Shown: positions 34,591-43,342 of the stretch, one piece after another
Position numbering within the stretch: position 1 is the first letter of the stretch
How the letters are laid out: each line of letters opens with the position of its first letter
DNA from: Herbaspirillum sp. meg3
Lineage (GTDB): Bacteria; Pseudomonadota; Gammaproteobacteria; Burkholderiales; Burkholderiaceae_D
Assembly: GCF_002257565.1 (NCBI RefSeq)
Contig: NZ_CP022736.1
Coordinates: 3,348,001 to 3,412,000 of the forward strand
Reading direction: 5' to 3'
Length of the DNA: 64,000 nt
Notes under the pieces: generated by a model
The model's database searches: none
Seen by the model: only the letters and a program-made list of their open reading frames with translations
Told to the model about the DNA's origin: nothing
Made by a program: the position numbers and the translations under genes

Positions 34591-35409
34591 TCAGAACGGG
34601 GAAAACCACTTTCCCTGTTCTGAAGCAATGACATTGAAGCTGCAGCCAAACGCAGCTTGCAGCAGTTCCGGCTGCAGCACGTCGTCAACCGCACCGCGCC
34701 ACCATCGCTGTGATCCGATCAGGATGACATGTGTCGCAAACCGCGCCGCCAGATTGATGTCGTGCATACTGGCGACAACGGCATGCTTGTCGTCCGCCAA
34801 TACCCGCAATAATCGCAGGAGCATCTGCTGAGCTGCCACGTCCTGATGCGACGCCGGCTCATCAAGCAGGTACAGTTGCGGGGCTTGCAGCATCAGCGTG
34901 GCAATCGCGATACGTTGACGTTCGCCGCCGGACAACTGCGTGACATCGGTGTCGGCGTAGGACGCCATGCCAAGCCGATCCAGCGCCACGAGCGCAGCCC
35001 GCCGATCAGCCTCATCAGGCCATCCCCACCCGGGGCGATAGGGATGCAAACCCGCCATGACGTAATCGATCACGCTGCATGAAAAAGCATCGAACTGCTG
35101 CTGCGCCACCAAACCTCGCCATCGTGCGAGTTGCTGCGGAGTCGATGCTGCGATATCGCCATCAGGAGAACAAATACGTCCTCCTGCCGGCGGCAACAGG
35201 CCCGCCACCGCATGCAGCAGAGTACTTTTACCGATCCCATTCTTACCCAGTACGCACCAAAACTCGCCTGCACGCACCTGCCAATTGAAATCCGTCAGCA
35301 AGGGCGTTCCACCATTGCGCAGCGTCAGTCTGTCGGCATGGAGTAAAACATCAGCGACCTTCCCGGCAGTCATGTCGGTCTCGCTTCCCTGCGGCTCTTT
35401 CGTCATCAT
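34591..35409 (-). CDS. btuD: Cobalamin/iron-complex ABC transporter ATPase
   Basis: A 272-residue ABC ATPase. Walker A is GKNGIGKST (about 56-64), the signature is QLSGGERQRIAIA, and Walker B LYLLDEPASHQD, followed by the switch His in SMHDINLAAR. It overlaps btuC by ATGA (start 35409, AGGAG upstream). A much longer frame to 35781 is only overlap with btuC. It is the third gene behind the cobalamin riboswitch, which supports B12 uptake. Confidence 0.88.
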   Translation of the reverse strand: MMTKEPQGSETDMTAGKVADVLLHADRLTLRNGGTPLLTDFNWQVRAGEFWCVLGKNGIGKSTLLHAVAGLLPPAGGRICSPDGDIAASTPQQLARWRGLVAQQQFDAFSCSVIDYVMAGLHPYRPGWGWPDEADRRAALVALDRLGMASYADTDVTQLSGGERQRIAIATLMLQAPQLYLLDEPASHQDVAAQQMLLRLLRVLADDKHAVVASMHDINLAARFATHVILIGSQRWWRGAVDDVLQPELLQAAFGCSFNVIASEQGKWFSPF

Positions 35410-36389
35410 GTGCGGCTCCTCGAGAGCAACCACAGAAATAACGGTACGCCGATCAGAGCCGTGATGACGCCTACGGGCAATTGTGTGGGTGAAACCACCG
35501 TGCGAGCAGCGAGATCGGCCAGCGTCAGCCCTGCCCCTCCCGCCAGCGCCGCCGCCGGCAGCAAGACGCGTTGGTCGTTGCCGATCAACAGACGCAAACC
35601 ATGCGGCACCACCAGACCGACGAAGCCGATCGTACCCGCCATCGTGACCGCAGTTGCCGTAGCCAGCGATGCTGCGCACAAGGTTGCTACGCGCAAGCGC
35701 ACGACAGGCACCCCCAGCAACTGCGCGAAACTCTCGCCGCGCGCCAGCAAATTCAGACGCGGCGCATTCCATACCGACCACAACAAAACCGCGAAGGCGA
35801 TCAGCGCGGCAATCGGCAAAAAGCGGCTGTCTTCGAGATCGCCCATGAGCCAGAACACCATGCCACGCAATTGCGTGTCTGCCGCCAGCGTCAGCACCAG
35901 CGTTATCACCGCGCCAAATCCCGCGGCGAGCATCACGCCCGTCAGGAGCAAGCGATGACCTGCAGCCATCGGCGACAGCGGCAAACGACGCAGAGACTTG
36001 CCAACCAGTCCGAACAACAATACCACTGCGACACCCGCCCCCAGCACCGCGCCGACAGCCGCGATATTCTGGCGCGGCAGGCCGATGGACGCCGCCATCA
36101 GCATCGCCAGTAACGCCCCGGCGGCAGAACCGCCGGAGACGCCGAGCACATATGGTTCCGCCAAGGGATTGCGCAACAAGACCTGCATCAATGCGCCTGC
36201 CATCGCCAGCAACGCGCCGACGGTGAATGCCGTCAGCGCACGCGGCACACGCAAGGCCAGCAGCATGGCGATATTGTCCGGGTCACCATTCAGGCGCAGG
36301 CAACCGGTGCTGCCGCAGAGACCTGCGACGGTGAGTGCCAGTCCGGCGAGTACCGTCAGGAAAATTAACAGCAGAATTGCACGGCGCAT
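35406..36389 (-). CDS. btuC: FecCD-family permease, probably BtuC
   Basis: A 327-residue inner-membrane permease with about ten membrane segments. RVPRALTAFTVGALLAMAGALMQVLLRNPLAEPYVLGVSGGSAAGA is the family signature, with the cytoplasmic loop FVGLVVPHGLRLLIGNDQRVLLP contacting the ATPase. It lies between btuB and btuD on one strand. Confidence 0.88.
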   Translation of the reverse strand: MRRAILLLIFLTVLAGLALTVAGLCGSTGCLRLNGDPDNIAMLLALRVPRALTAFTVGALLAMAGALMQVLLRNPLAEPYVLGVSGGSAAGALLAMLMAASIGLPRQNIAAVGAVLGAGVAVVLLFGLVGKSLRRLPLSPMAAGHRLLLTGVMLAAGFGAVITLVLTLAADTQLRGMVFWLMGDLEDSRFLPIAALIAFAVLLWSVWNAPRLNLLARGESFAQLLGVPVVRLRVATLCAASLATATAVTMAGTIGFVGLVVPHGLRLLIGNDQRVLLPAAALAGGAGLTLADLAARTVVSPTQLPVGVITALIGVPLFLWLLSRSRT

Positions 36390-36416
36390 GAAGTCCTTTG
36401 AAGTCGGCGGTCTGCT

Positions 36417-38387
36417 TTAGAAGTCGTAACGAGCCGTGAATTTTACTGTACGTCCGCTATCCGGATAGATACCGCCGGCGCAACCGAAAGCCTGCGAGAA
36501 ATAGTCCTTATTGGTTAGATTGCTACCTGTGAGCGCGAACTCCCACGCACTGACGCGCACAGCGTAACGCGCGTCGAATGTCGTGTACGACGGCATGCGG
36601 GCATTGCAGGTGTTGCTGAAATCGCTGCCGTAACGTTGAGAGTCGGCCCACAAGACGCCGACATTGGCTGTCTGACTTCCATCGTTCCAATTCAGGCGGG
36701 CGGACGCGGTGTTCTTCGGCACCAGCACCATTTCCTTGCCGGAATTGGGACCGCCGGTGAAGGTGGCGATGACATGCTGGAAGTTGGCCTTCAGACTGAA
36801 GTCTTGATTCAGACGCGCGCTGGCTTCCAACTCAATGCCCTGACGCTTGGTCGGATCGAGGTTGACGTTGGCGCCGAATGCACCAACGGTCGGGTCGAAA
36901 AACAACTCATCCTTGAGACGATGACGGAACCACTTGAGCGTGGCGTTGTTGTCCGCCTCGCCCAGCGTCGCACCGAACTCCAGATCGTGCGATGTTTGCG
37001 GCTTGAGAATTTGTCCTGTGGCCAAGGCAGTGAACCCGTTTTCATCTGCAGTCGGCAAACGATAACTTTGCCCTGCCTTGCCGAAAATGCGCACGGACGG
37101 CACGACCGCGTGACTCACCTGCGCATCCCAGGCGTTGACTCCCTGCCCCTTGTCATAGCCGCCGATGACGCTCTTCTTGTCGAATACTTCATGGCGTGCG
37201 CCGAGCGCGATGCGCGTGTTCCCGGCGATCTGCAATTCGTCGCGCACATAGGCGGCGCGCGCCGTCTGCGATGCATCGCTGCTGCCGTTGATGTTGCCGA
37301 TCTGCCATTCGGAATAATCGATCCCCGTGACCACTTCGTTCTTCAGCAATCGGCCTTCAGCAACCTGGCGCAGGCGCGGTGAGAACTGCGTGGTGCGACT
37401 ATGCACTTCAGTGACGGCAGCGCCGCCATAGCTGGAGCGCGAAATTTTCTCGCGATGCGACAGCTCTGCGGCAAGATCGAATGTACCCAACTTGCGCTCA
37501 AAGAAGGCGGTAATGCGATCGCTGTCATAAGAGCCATAGTCCTTAGGATTGGCGGTCTGACGTGGATTGGCAAGAAACTGTGCCATCGACAGCGAACCTG
37601 GCAAACCATAGTTGGCGCGCGCCAGATCAATGCGCAGTCCAAAGCGCCCTTGATTGGAAAACCACTGCGCTGCGCCGCTGAAATTTTCCTGATCGCTCTT
37701 ATTGTTGTCGCGATAGTTGTCGGAACGCTGTTTGCTGTAAGCAGCATTCAGTGCGAAGCCGTCCCATCCCTTGGCGACACTGGCCCGTCCGCTGCGCAGG
37801 CCGTAGCTGCCTATCTCACCGATCACCGTGCCATGGATAGCATCCGCCGTCGGCCGCTTTGTAATGATCTGGATCGTGCCGCCGGTCGCGCCGTCGCCAT
37901 ACAGCACGCTGCTGCCACCGCGTATGATTTCAATACGCTCGACGCTGTCGATGGGCACCGACGACAACAAGGCGGTCGACAATTCGTTTTCCGAAAGGCG
38001 CACGCCGTCGATCAGGATCACCATGTTCTGATCGCCGTTGCTGCCGAACCCGCGCATGTCGAGCGCATAGTCGCCCGGCCCGGCCAAACTTTGGCGTCCA
38101 TACACACCACCGAGTTTGCGGATGGCTTCGTTGACGTTGTCGATGCCGGCGTTGCGGATGTCATCGGCGCTGATGACCGTGGCGCCGATCGGGCTGAATG
38201 CCGGGTCGTTGGGGAAACGTGACGCCGTTACCACGACCGGCATCAGATTGCTGTTTGCTGCGCCGCTTGCCGTGACGTCGGAGGCAGTTTGCTCTGCCAC
38301 AACCTGGCTTGGAAAAGCCGACAGCACCGCCGAAGCAGCAATGGCAGGCCCGGCGACGAGGCGCCAGGACAAAGTGAAATGTTTCAT
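36417..38387 (-). CDS. btuB: TonB-dependent outer-membrane receptor, BtuB-like
   Basis: A 656-residue receptor. The signal peptide ends near residue 31, and the TonB box is VVVTASR (51-57). The plug contains IRKLGGVYGRQSLAGPGDYALDMRGFGSNGDQNMVILIDGVRL and ERIEIIRGGSSVLYGDGATGGTIQIITK; the barrel ends with a terminal Phe (TARYDF). Start at 38387 (MKHFTLSW). A cobalamin riboswitch precedes it, arguing for B12 rather than a siderophore. Confidence 0.9.
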   Translation of the reverse strand: MKHFTLSWRLVAGPAIAASAVLSAFPSQVVAEQTASDVTASGAANSNLMPVVVTASRFPNDPAFSPIGATVISADDIRNAGIDNVNEAIRKLGGVYGRQSLAGPGDYALDMRGFGSNGDQNMVILIDGVRLSENELSTALLSSVPIDSVERIEIIRGGSSVLYGDGATGGTIQIITKRPTADAIHGTVIGEIGSYGLRSGRASVAKGWDGFALNAAYSKQRSDNYRDNNKSDQENFSGAAQWFSNQGRFGLRIDLARANYGLPGSLSMAQFLANPRQTANPKDYGSYDSDRITAFFERKLGTFDLAAELSHREKISRSSYGGAAVTEVHSRTTQFSPRLRQVAEGRLLKNEVVTGIDYSEWQIGNINGSSDASQTARAAYVRDELQIAGNTRIALGARHEVFDKKSVIGGYDKGQGVNAWDAQVSHAVVPSVRIFGKAGQSYRLPTADENGFTALATGQILKPQTSHDLEFGATLGEADNNATLKWFRHRLKDELFFDPTVGAFGANVNLDPTKRQGIELEASARLNQDFSLKANFQHVIATFTGGPNSGKEMVLVPKNTASARLNWNDGSQTANVGVLWADSQRYGSDFSNTCNARMPSYTTFDARYAVRVSAWEFALTGSNLTNKDYFSQAFGCAGGIYPDSGRTVKFTARYDF

Positions 38388-38462
38388 GATCTGTTTCTGA
38401 TATGCACTTCCAGCCTGCCTCCCCGCAAGCCGGATTGAATTTGAAGGTATTACCCTTCCCCT

Positions 38463-38744
38463 GTCTGGCCGGTATCCGGGCTGCAAGCTGGCAAAAATGG
38501 CCGAAAAAACAACGGCCGCACCGACTGCCACACCTTCCCATGCATACTGACTCTGATTTGAACAGGGTCAGGACGAGCACAGTGGCGAACCATGGCAGTT
38601 TGCTGTCGACAGCGACAGCGCTTGTTTACCGTTGCGGGGGCAGCGTACGTTGGCGGGTCGACAATATTTGGACCGTCTTCCCGCGCCGTACTTCCCGTTT
38701 AACTCGCTGGACGAGGGTGCGACTGCACCGGCGAGCACCAAAAC
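38463..38744 (-). ncRNA. Cobalamin (B12) riboswitch, AdoCbl class
   Basis: Reading the minus strand in order: ttggtgctcgccgg, aaacgggaagtacgg, ctgcccccgcaacggtaa, gccactgtg, catgggaaggtgtggc, and gcccggataccggcc. These match the conserved blocks of the B12 element (GGGAA..CGG, CCCGCAACTGTAA, GCCACTG, GGGAAGG, CCGGATACC-GCC). It ends about 75 nt before btuB, and a promoter sits at its 5' end. No strong terminator hairpin follows, so control of translation of btuB is more likely than attenuation. Confidence 0.93.
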
Positions 38745-38750
38745 GGCGCA

Positions 38751-38779
38751 ATTGTATGCGGCAACGCCACGCCCGGCAA
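38751..38779 (-). promoter_or_regulatory. Candidate promoter of the btuBCD operon
   Basis: TTGCCG, 17-bp spacer, TACAAT on the minus strand. The -10 box ends 7 bp before the first conserved base of the riboswitch, the expected distance to the transcript start. Confidence 0.6.
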
Positions 38780-39010
38780 TCTGTGGTGACAAGCGAAGCA
38801 CCCTTGCAGTAAGATTGCCTGCAAACCGACATCGTCGTTATAACGTCATTGAAATGGGGAATTTTCATCGCTTTTTAGCCGATGGAGCTGCTTGACAGGG
38901 ACTTATAATCCGTTCAACAAATAGCAGATCCGCCTCGACCGAGGCGTCAAGCGGGGAATTCAGCAACAGAACACATCCGGTACAGCAAGCGAGTGCAACG
39001 GTCAGGTTGC

Positions 39011-39037
39011 TACAGGTTTGTTTTTCCTGGCCGATAT
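39011..39037 (+). promoter_or_regulatory. Sigma-28 (FliA)-like promoter for cheZ-cheA
   Basis: TACAGGTT, 11-bp spacer, GCCGATAT, compared with the enterobacterial flagellar consensus TAAAGTTT-N11-GCCGATAA. It lies about 150 bp upstream of cheZ, in the 416-bp stretch (38780-39195) where I see no gene and no other clear element. Confidence 0.5.
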
Positions 39038-39195
39038 GCATAAGACGACATGAATTGCCTGAGCCATCTGTCAGAACAGGAGCCTCTATCACCGAACCAT
39101 CTCGTCGTAATCCCATGTAATTCAGTTGTGACAGATTGTCTGCATCTGCGGCAGAAGCAAATAACGCATCAAATTTGTATGGAGAAAAGAAGATC

Positions 39196-39915
39196 ATGAG
39201 TGACGATGTTGATTTAGAGGCACTATTCGACGAGATTTCAGCGCAAACGCTGCCTGCTGCGACTGCAGCAGCGGAGCCGGCGCCCTCCGCGAGCCCGGCT
39301 GCATCGCTAGAAGATCAGTCCGACAAACCCATGTACGAACGTCTGGGCGGCATCGTCCGCCTGTTGCACGATTCGATGCGCGAGCTCGGTTACGACCGCT
39401 CTCTGTCGGATGTGGCATCGCAGATCGGCGATGCGCAAGGCCGTCTGGAACACGTTGCGACATTGACCGAACAAGCCGCCAACAAGGTCTTGAACACGAT
39501 CGATGCCGGTATGCCAGCCCAGGATGCGCTAGCCAGCAAAGCCAAGGATATCGACGATCGCTGGGCGCGCCTGTTCGCCGGCCAGATGACTATCGATGAA
39601 TTCAAGAACCTGGCGACTGACTCCAAGAAGTTCTCCTCCGCCGTCATCGAAGCTACCGAGGTCGAAAAAGCTCGCATGCTTGAAATCATGATGGCGCAGG
39701 ACTTCCAGGACATCACCGGTCAGCTAATCAAGAAGATTGTCGGCATCACTGCCATCGCCGAGCGCGAACTGGCTCAGCTGCTGCGTGACAACGCACCGCC
39801 AGAAGTCAAAGCGGCGATGGAAAAACCACCAGAACTGCTTAACGGGCCTTCCGCTCCCGGCTCCGCCATGGTGCAAAATGATGTGGACGACTTACTCGAT
39901 AGCCTGGGGTTCTAA
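39196..39915 (+). CDS. cheZ: CheY-phosphate phosphatase CheZ
   Basis: A 239-residue CheZ. It forms a long four-helix bundle (about 65-200), with the catalytic segment MAQDFQDITGQLIKKI containing Asp172 and Gln176 (E. coli Asp143/Gln147), and the C-terminal CheY-binding peptide VDDLLDSLGF. Start at 39196 follows GGAG. It overlaps cheA by one base (TAATG). Confidence 0.93.
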   Translation: MSDDVDLEALFDEISAQTLPAATAAAEPAPSASPAASLEDQSDKPMYERLGGIVRLLHDSMRELGYDRSLSDVASQIGDAQGRLEHVATLTEQAANKVLNTIDAGMPAQDALASKAKDIDDRWARLFAGQMTIDEFKNLATDSKKFSSAVIEATEVEKARMLEIMMAQDFQDITGQLIKKIVGITAIAERELAQLLRDNAPPEVKAAMEKPPELLNGPSAPGSAMVQNDVDDLLDSLGF

Positions 39916-41861
39916 TGGATGACGAAATGCTCAAGGATTTTGTCGTCGAGGCATTGGACCTCGCGACTAACGTTGAAGAGCATCTGCTGACTCTTGAACG
40001 GCATCCTGACGACCTGGAAATTCTCAACGCGGTTTTCCGTGCCTTCCACACCATCAAAGGTGGAGCCGGCTTCGTCAATCTGCCGGCCATGGTTTCGGCC
40101 TGTCACTTGACGGAAAACCTGTTCGACGCACTGCGTACGGGTAAAGCACCGGTCACGCCGCTGGCGATCGAAGCCGCGCTGCAAGCCAGCGGCTTTGTCG
40201 CCGATCAGCTCACTGAGCTGGCCAACGGCGCCGATCCTGCGAGCCTCGCATCGATGCCGCAAGATTTGGAAGACATCCTGACGCAGGCCATTGAGGGTAA
40301 CGCGGCAGCGCCTGTCGCTGCGGCACCTGCTCCAGCGGCAGCGCCGGCTTCTGCTCCGGCAGCCGTATCAGCAACCTCGGCAACGGTGTCGACGCCTTCT
40401 GCCAACGGTGGCGCCAGTGTGCTTGGCGCAGATGGATCATTAGATTGGAACGCACTGTACCAGGCCGTTTCCGGCGGTGTAGACAGTGCTTCCGTCAGCG
40501 GTGCGCCGGCGGCGGCATCTACTGCAACTACCGCCGCTGCGGATGTGCCGGCTGAAGCAGCCGATGCCGAAGCCGCCGCCTCCGGCCATCCCAAATCGCT
40601 GCCTTCGGCAACACCAAAAGCTGCTGCGCCTGCGGCTCCGCCGGCACGTCGTGCCACCGACAATCAACCTGGTGGCGGCAAAGAAGAAAGCATCCGTATC
40701 GATGCCGGCAAGCTCGATGCTCTGCTGGAAGTTGCGGGCGAATCGGTACAGGCCGCCAATCAGGCTGCCGTGTTGCTGGAAAAGCTGCAACAGTTCAAGT
40801 TCGAAGGCACAGCCGCATCGCTGATGTCGACACTGGCAGAAACTCTCGGCCGCGCTTCGCGCTACTCCAGCGAACTGCAACGCGCCACACTGTCAACGCG
40901 CATGCAGCCGGTCGGTCGCCTGTTCCAGAAATTCCCACGACTGGTGCGCGAATTGGCCAAGGATCTGGGCAAGGACGTTGATCTGGCGATCTCCGGTGCA
41001 GAAACCGAAGTCGACCGCGTCGTCGTGGACAGCCTCTACGATCCGCTGGTTCACATGCTGCGCAACTCGCTCGACCACGGTATTGAAACCGATCGCGGTG
41101 CTGCCGGCAAGCCGAACAAGGCAACCATTTCGCTCAAGGCATGGCAAGAAGCAAGCAGCGTCATGATTGAAATCTTCGACGACGGCAAAGGCATGGATCC
41201 AGATTTCCTGCGCAAGAAGGCAATCGGCAAGGGTCTGATCGGCGAACACGAAGCACAAAGCCACGATGAAGCACTGCAACTGGTGTTCCTGCCGGGCTTC
41301 TCGACCAAGGAAGTGGCGTCGAGCGTGTCGGGACGCGGCGTCGGCATGGACGTGGTGAAAACGGCGGTGGAAAAGCACCGTGGCACAATCCGCATCGACT
41401 CCACACTGGGTGTCGGTACCCGCTTCTCGATCCGTTTGCCGATTGAATTGTCGATCATCCCAACCATGCTGGTGCGTACCGCCGGTGCAGCGCTGGCATT
41501 GCCGATGGCAGTCGTGGAACGTGTGGTGGAATTGCCCGCCGAGTTCGACGAAGTCGGCGGTGCACCGGTGCTGCGCGACCAGGGGCGTCCATTGCCGGTG
41601 CACTCACTGGCTGGCGTGCTTGGCTATGAACCGGGCAGCGAACGCGTCGGTATCGTCATGGCCGTACCGCATCCGTATATCCTCGGTGTCGAAGCCGTGG
41701 AAGGTACTGCTGACTTGGTGATCAAACCGTTGACCGCAATCCAGACCAACGGCATTACCGGTACCGCGCGCTCTGCCGAAGGTGAACTGGTGCTCGTGGT
41801 CGGCCTGTCCTTCCTGCTGGAAGGCTGTCGCGCCGCTACCAAAGCGGTAGCACAGGTCTGA
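39915..41861 (+). CDS. cheA: Chemotaxis histidine kinase CheA
   Basis: A 648-residue CheA. The Hpt domain (1-110) has phospho-acceptor His45 in AFHTIKGGAGF. An Ala/Pro-rich linker (about 130-260) stands where P2, the CheY-binding domain, would be. Then come the P3 dimerisation region, the ATPase (N box HMLRNSLDHGIE, G boxes DDGKGMD and GRGVGMDVV) and the CheW-like P5 domain (about 515-640). Coupled to cheZ; no cheW, cheY, cheR or cheB lies in the window. Confidence 0.93.
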   Translation: MDDEMLKDFVVEALDLATNVEEHLLTLERHPDDLEILNAVFRAFHTIKGGAGFVNLPAMVSACHLTENLFDALRTGKAPVTPLAIEAALQASGFVADQLTELANGADPASLASMPQDLEDILTQAIEGNAAAPVAAAPAPAAAPASAPAAVSATSATVSTPSANGGASVLGADGSLDWNALYQAVSGGVDSASVSGAPAAASTATTAAADVPAEAADAEAAASGHPKSLPSATPKAAAPAAPPARRATDNQPGGGKEESIRIDAGKLDALLEVAGESVQAANQAAVLLEKLQQFKFEGTAASLMSTLAETLGRASRYSSELQRATLSTRMQPVGRLFQKFPRLVRELAKDLGKDVDLAISGAETEVDRVVVDSLYDPLVHMLRNSLDHGIETDRGAAGKPNKATISLKAWQEASSVMIEIFDDGKGMDPDFLRKKAIGKGLIGEHEAQSHDEALQLVFLPGFSTKEVASSVSGRGVGMDVVKTAVEKHRGTIRIDSTLGVGTRFSIRLPIELSIIPTMLVRTAGAALALPMAVVERVVELPAEFDEVGGAPVLRDQGRPLPVHSLAGVLGYEPGSERVGIVMAVPHPYILGVEAVEGTADLVIKPLTAIQTNGITGTARSAEGELVLVVGLSFLLEGCRAATKAVAQV

Positions 41862-41862
41862 T

Positions 41863-41889
41863 AGTCAGACCGGTCAGACTGGTCTGACT
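41863..41889. repeat. 9-bp inverted repeat after cheA
   Basis: agtcagacc / ggtctgact flanking ggtcagact, so the middle 9-mer repeats the motif. It begins 2 bp after the cheA stop, ahead of the main terminator. Confidence 0.6.
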
Positions 41890-41912
41890 GAGCAGCAAGC
41901 CAAGCAGCAAAT

Positions 41913-41948
41913 AAAAAAGCTGAGACCGTTCGCGGTCTCAGCTTTTTT
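41913..41948. terminator. Bidirectional terminator between cheA and the CLC gene
   Basis: 16-bp perfect stem aaaaaagctgagaccg / cggtctcagctttttt with a ttcg tetraloop. Confidence 0.95.
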
Positions 41949-41971
41949 TACGACCAGGGGCGTGTTAACAC

Positions 41972-43285
41972 TCAACGATGCGGCTGCGCGTAACGTTCCG
42001 ACAGCGCCTCATACAAAGGCGGTGCAAAGAAGCGCGACACACGACTCGCCAGCAAGGCGGTCGCCATCAATGAAATCACCAGCGCGTGGCCATTGATCAT
42101 TTCCATCACGATCACAAAAGCGGTGATGGGTGATTGCGTGACTGCCGCCAGATAGCCCACCATCGCCAGCGCGATGAGCATCGACAGCGAAGTGTGATCA
42201 AACACCATGTGCAGCAGATTGCCGAAACCGGCGCCGATCGACAGCGACGGTGCGAAGATGCCACCCGGGATACCCGGCAAATAAGACCCGACCATCGATA
42301 CCATTTTGGCGATTGGGTACCATGCCGACAATTGCGTCTGGTCGGTGAGCAAACCCTTGGCTTCAGCATATCCACTACCGAAGGTCATGCCGCCGGCGCA
42401 GATGCCGACAATTGCCACGACCAGACCGCACAATGCGCCGAATACAACCGGGCTCTCCGCCCGCAAGGTGCGCAAAGGCGCAGGGATCCATTTATGGGTA
42501 TTGAGCAGCAACCAGCAGAAAACGCCTCCCGCAACACCCATCAGCACACCGCTGACGACCACCGCCACAATCAACTCGCGCGCACTGTCATCCCCGGCAT
42601 TGATGGTGCCGAAATAGGTGTAATTGCCGTTCAGGCCCAGAGCAACGACGCCTGCAAAAATGATGGTGGTAATCACAATACCGCTGGCGCGCTGTTCGAA
42701 GTTGCGTGACAGCTCTTCAATTGCAAAGACGATACCGGCCAAGGGTGTATTGAAAGCTGCCGACAAACCAGCGGCAGCACCGGCCAGGATCAGGCGTTTT
42801 TCCAGCAAGGCGCTGGGACGCGGATAAAAGCGCCGCATCTGGAACATCAGCGCAGCGCCAACCTGTACCGTCGGCCCTTCGCGACCGATAGTGAAGCCGC
42901 CAAGAATACCGAGAAAAGACACGCCGATCTTGCCGGCAAGGATCTTCAACGACAGCAGCTTGGGCGCACGTTTGGCATGCAGCTCACCCTCTTCGCCCAG
43001 CGAGGCGATGACCTGCGGAATACCGCTGCCTTCCGCGCCCTGAAAGAAACGCCGCGTCAGCCAGACACACAGGGCACTCATGGCGGGCGTCAGAATCAAC
43101 GGCAGCCATTCGTGACCGCGCTGCATCACGCGGAACATCGTAAAGCCGAAATCGATCAGCCACGCATACATCACCGCCACCAGACCGACCAGTACTGCCC
43201 CCGTCCAGAGAATTCCGTATTGCAGCCAAAGACGGCGTACACGGCGCAAAGTGTGGCCATGCAGGCCGGCAAGCATTCGCATCAT
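41972..43285 (-). CDS. CLC-family chloride channel/antiporter
   Basis: A 437-residue membrane protein with the CLC signatures GSGIPQV (about 93-99), GREGPTVQVGAA containing the gating glutamate (about 128-140), and GIPGGIFAPSLSIGAGFG (about 335-352). About 11-12 helices. No C-terminal CBS domains. Whether it is a channel or a Cl/H exchanger cannot be read safely. Monocistronic, facing cheA. Confidence 0.92.
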   Translation of the reverse strand: MMRMLAGLHGHTLRRVRRLWLQYGILWTGAVLVGLVAVMYAWLIDFGFTMFRVMQRGHEWLPLILTPAMSALCVWLTRRFFQGAEGSGIPQVIASLGEEGELHAKRAPKLLSLKILAGKIGVSFLGILGGFTIGREGPTVQVGAALMFQMRRFYPRPSALLEKRLILAGAAAGLSAAFNTPLAGIVFAIEELSRNFEQRASGIVITTIIFAGVVALGLNGNYTYFGTINAGDDSARELIVAVVVSGVLMGVAGGVFCWLLLNTHKWIPAPLRTLRAESPVVFGALCGLVVAIVGICAGGMTFGSGYAEAKGLLTDQTQLSAWYPIAKMVSMVGSYLPGIPGGIFAPSLSIGAGFGNLLHMVFDHTSLSMLIALAMVGYLAAVTQSPITAFVIVMEMINGHALVISLMATALLASRVSRFFAPPLYEALSERYAQPHR

Positions 43286-43342
43286 TGCATCAGTTCCAGA
43301 TCATCGGCCGGCGTCACCGGCAGCCGATGCATTCAAAATTCG

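Noticed and set aside
34592..34622. Hairpin cagaacggggaaa/tttccctgttctg between the MCP and btuD genes as a terminator
   Set aside because: It lies within the last codons of btuD and has no T tract on either strand, so I do not call it.
34591..35781. A 396-codon reading of the btuD frame
   Set aside because: The first 124 codons run inside btuC in another frame. The ATGA overlap and AGGAG at 35409 give the normal ABC ATPase length.
38892..38909. TTGACA and TATAAT close together upstream of cheZ
   Set aside because: They are only 6 bp apart, so they cannot be the -35 and -10 of one promoter, and no partner box is found at 16-18 bp for either.
38865..39197. 110-codon minus-strand frame in the btuB-cheZ gap
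   Set aside because: No ribosome site, no family features, and it crosses the sigma-28-like promoter. It is not needed to explain the region.
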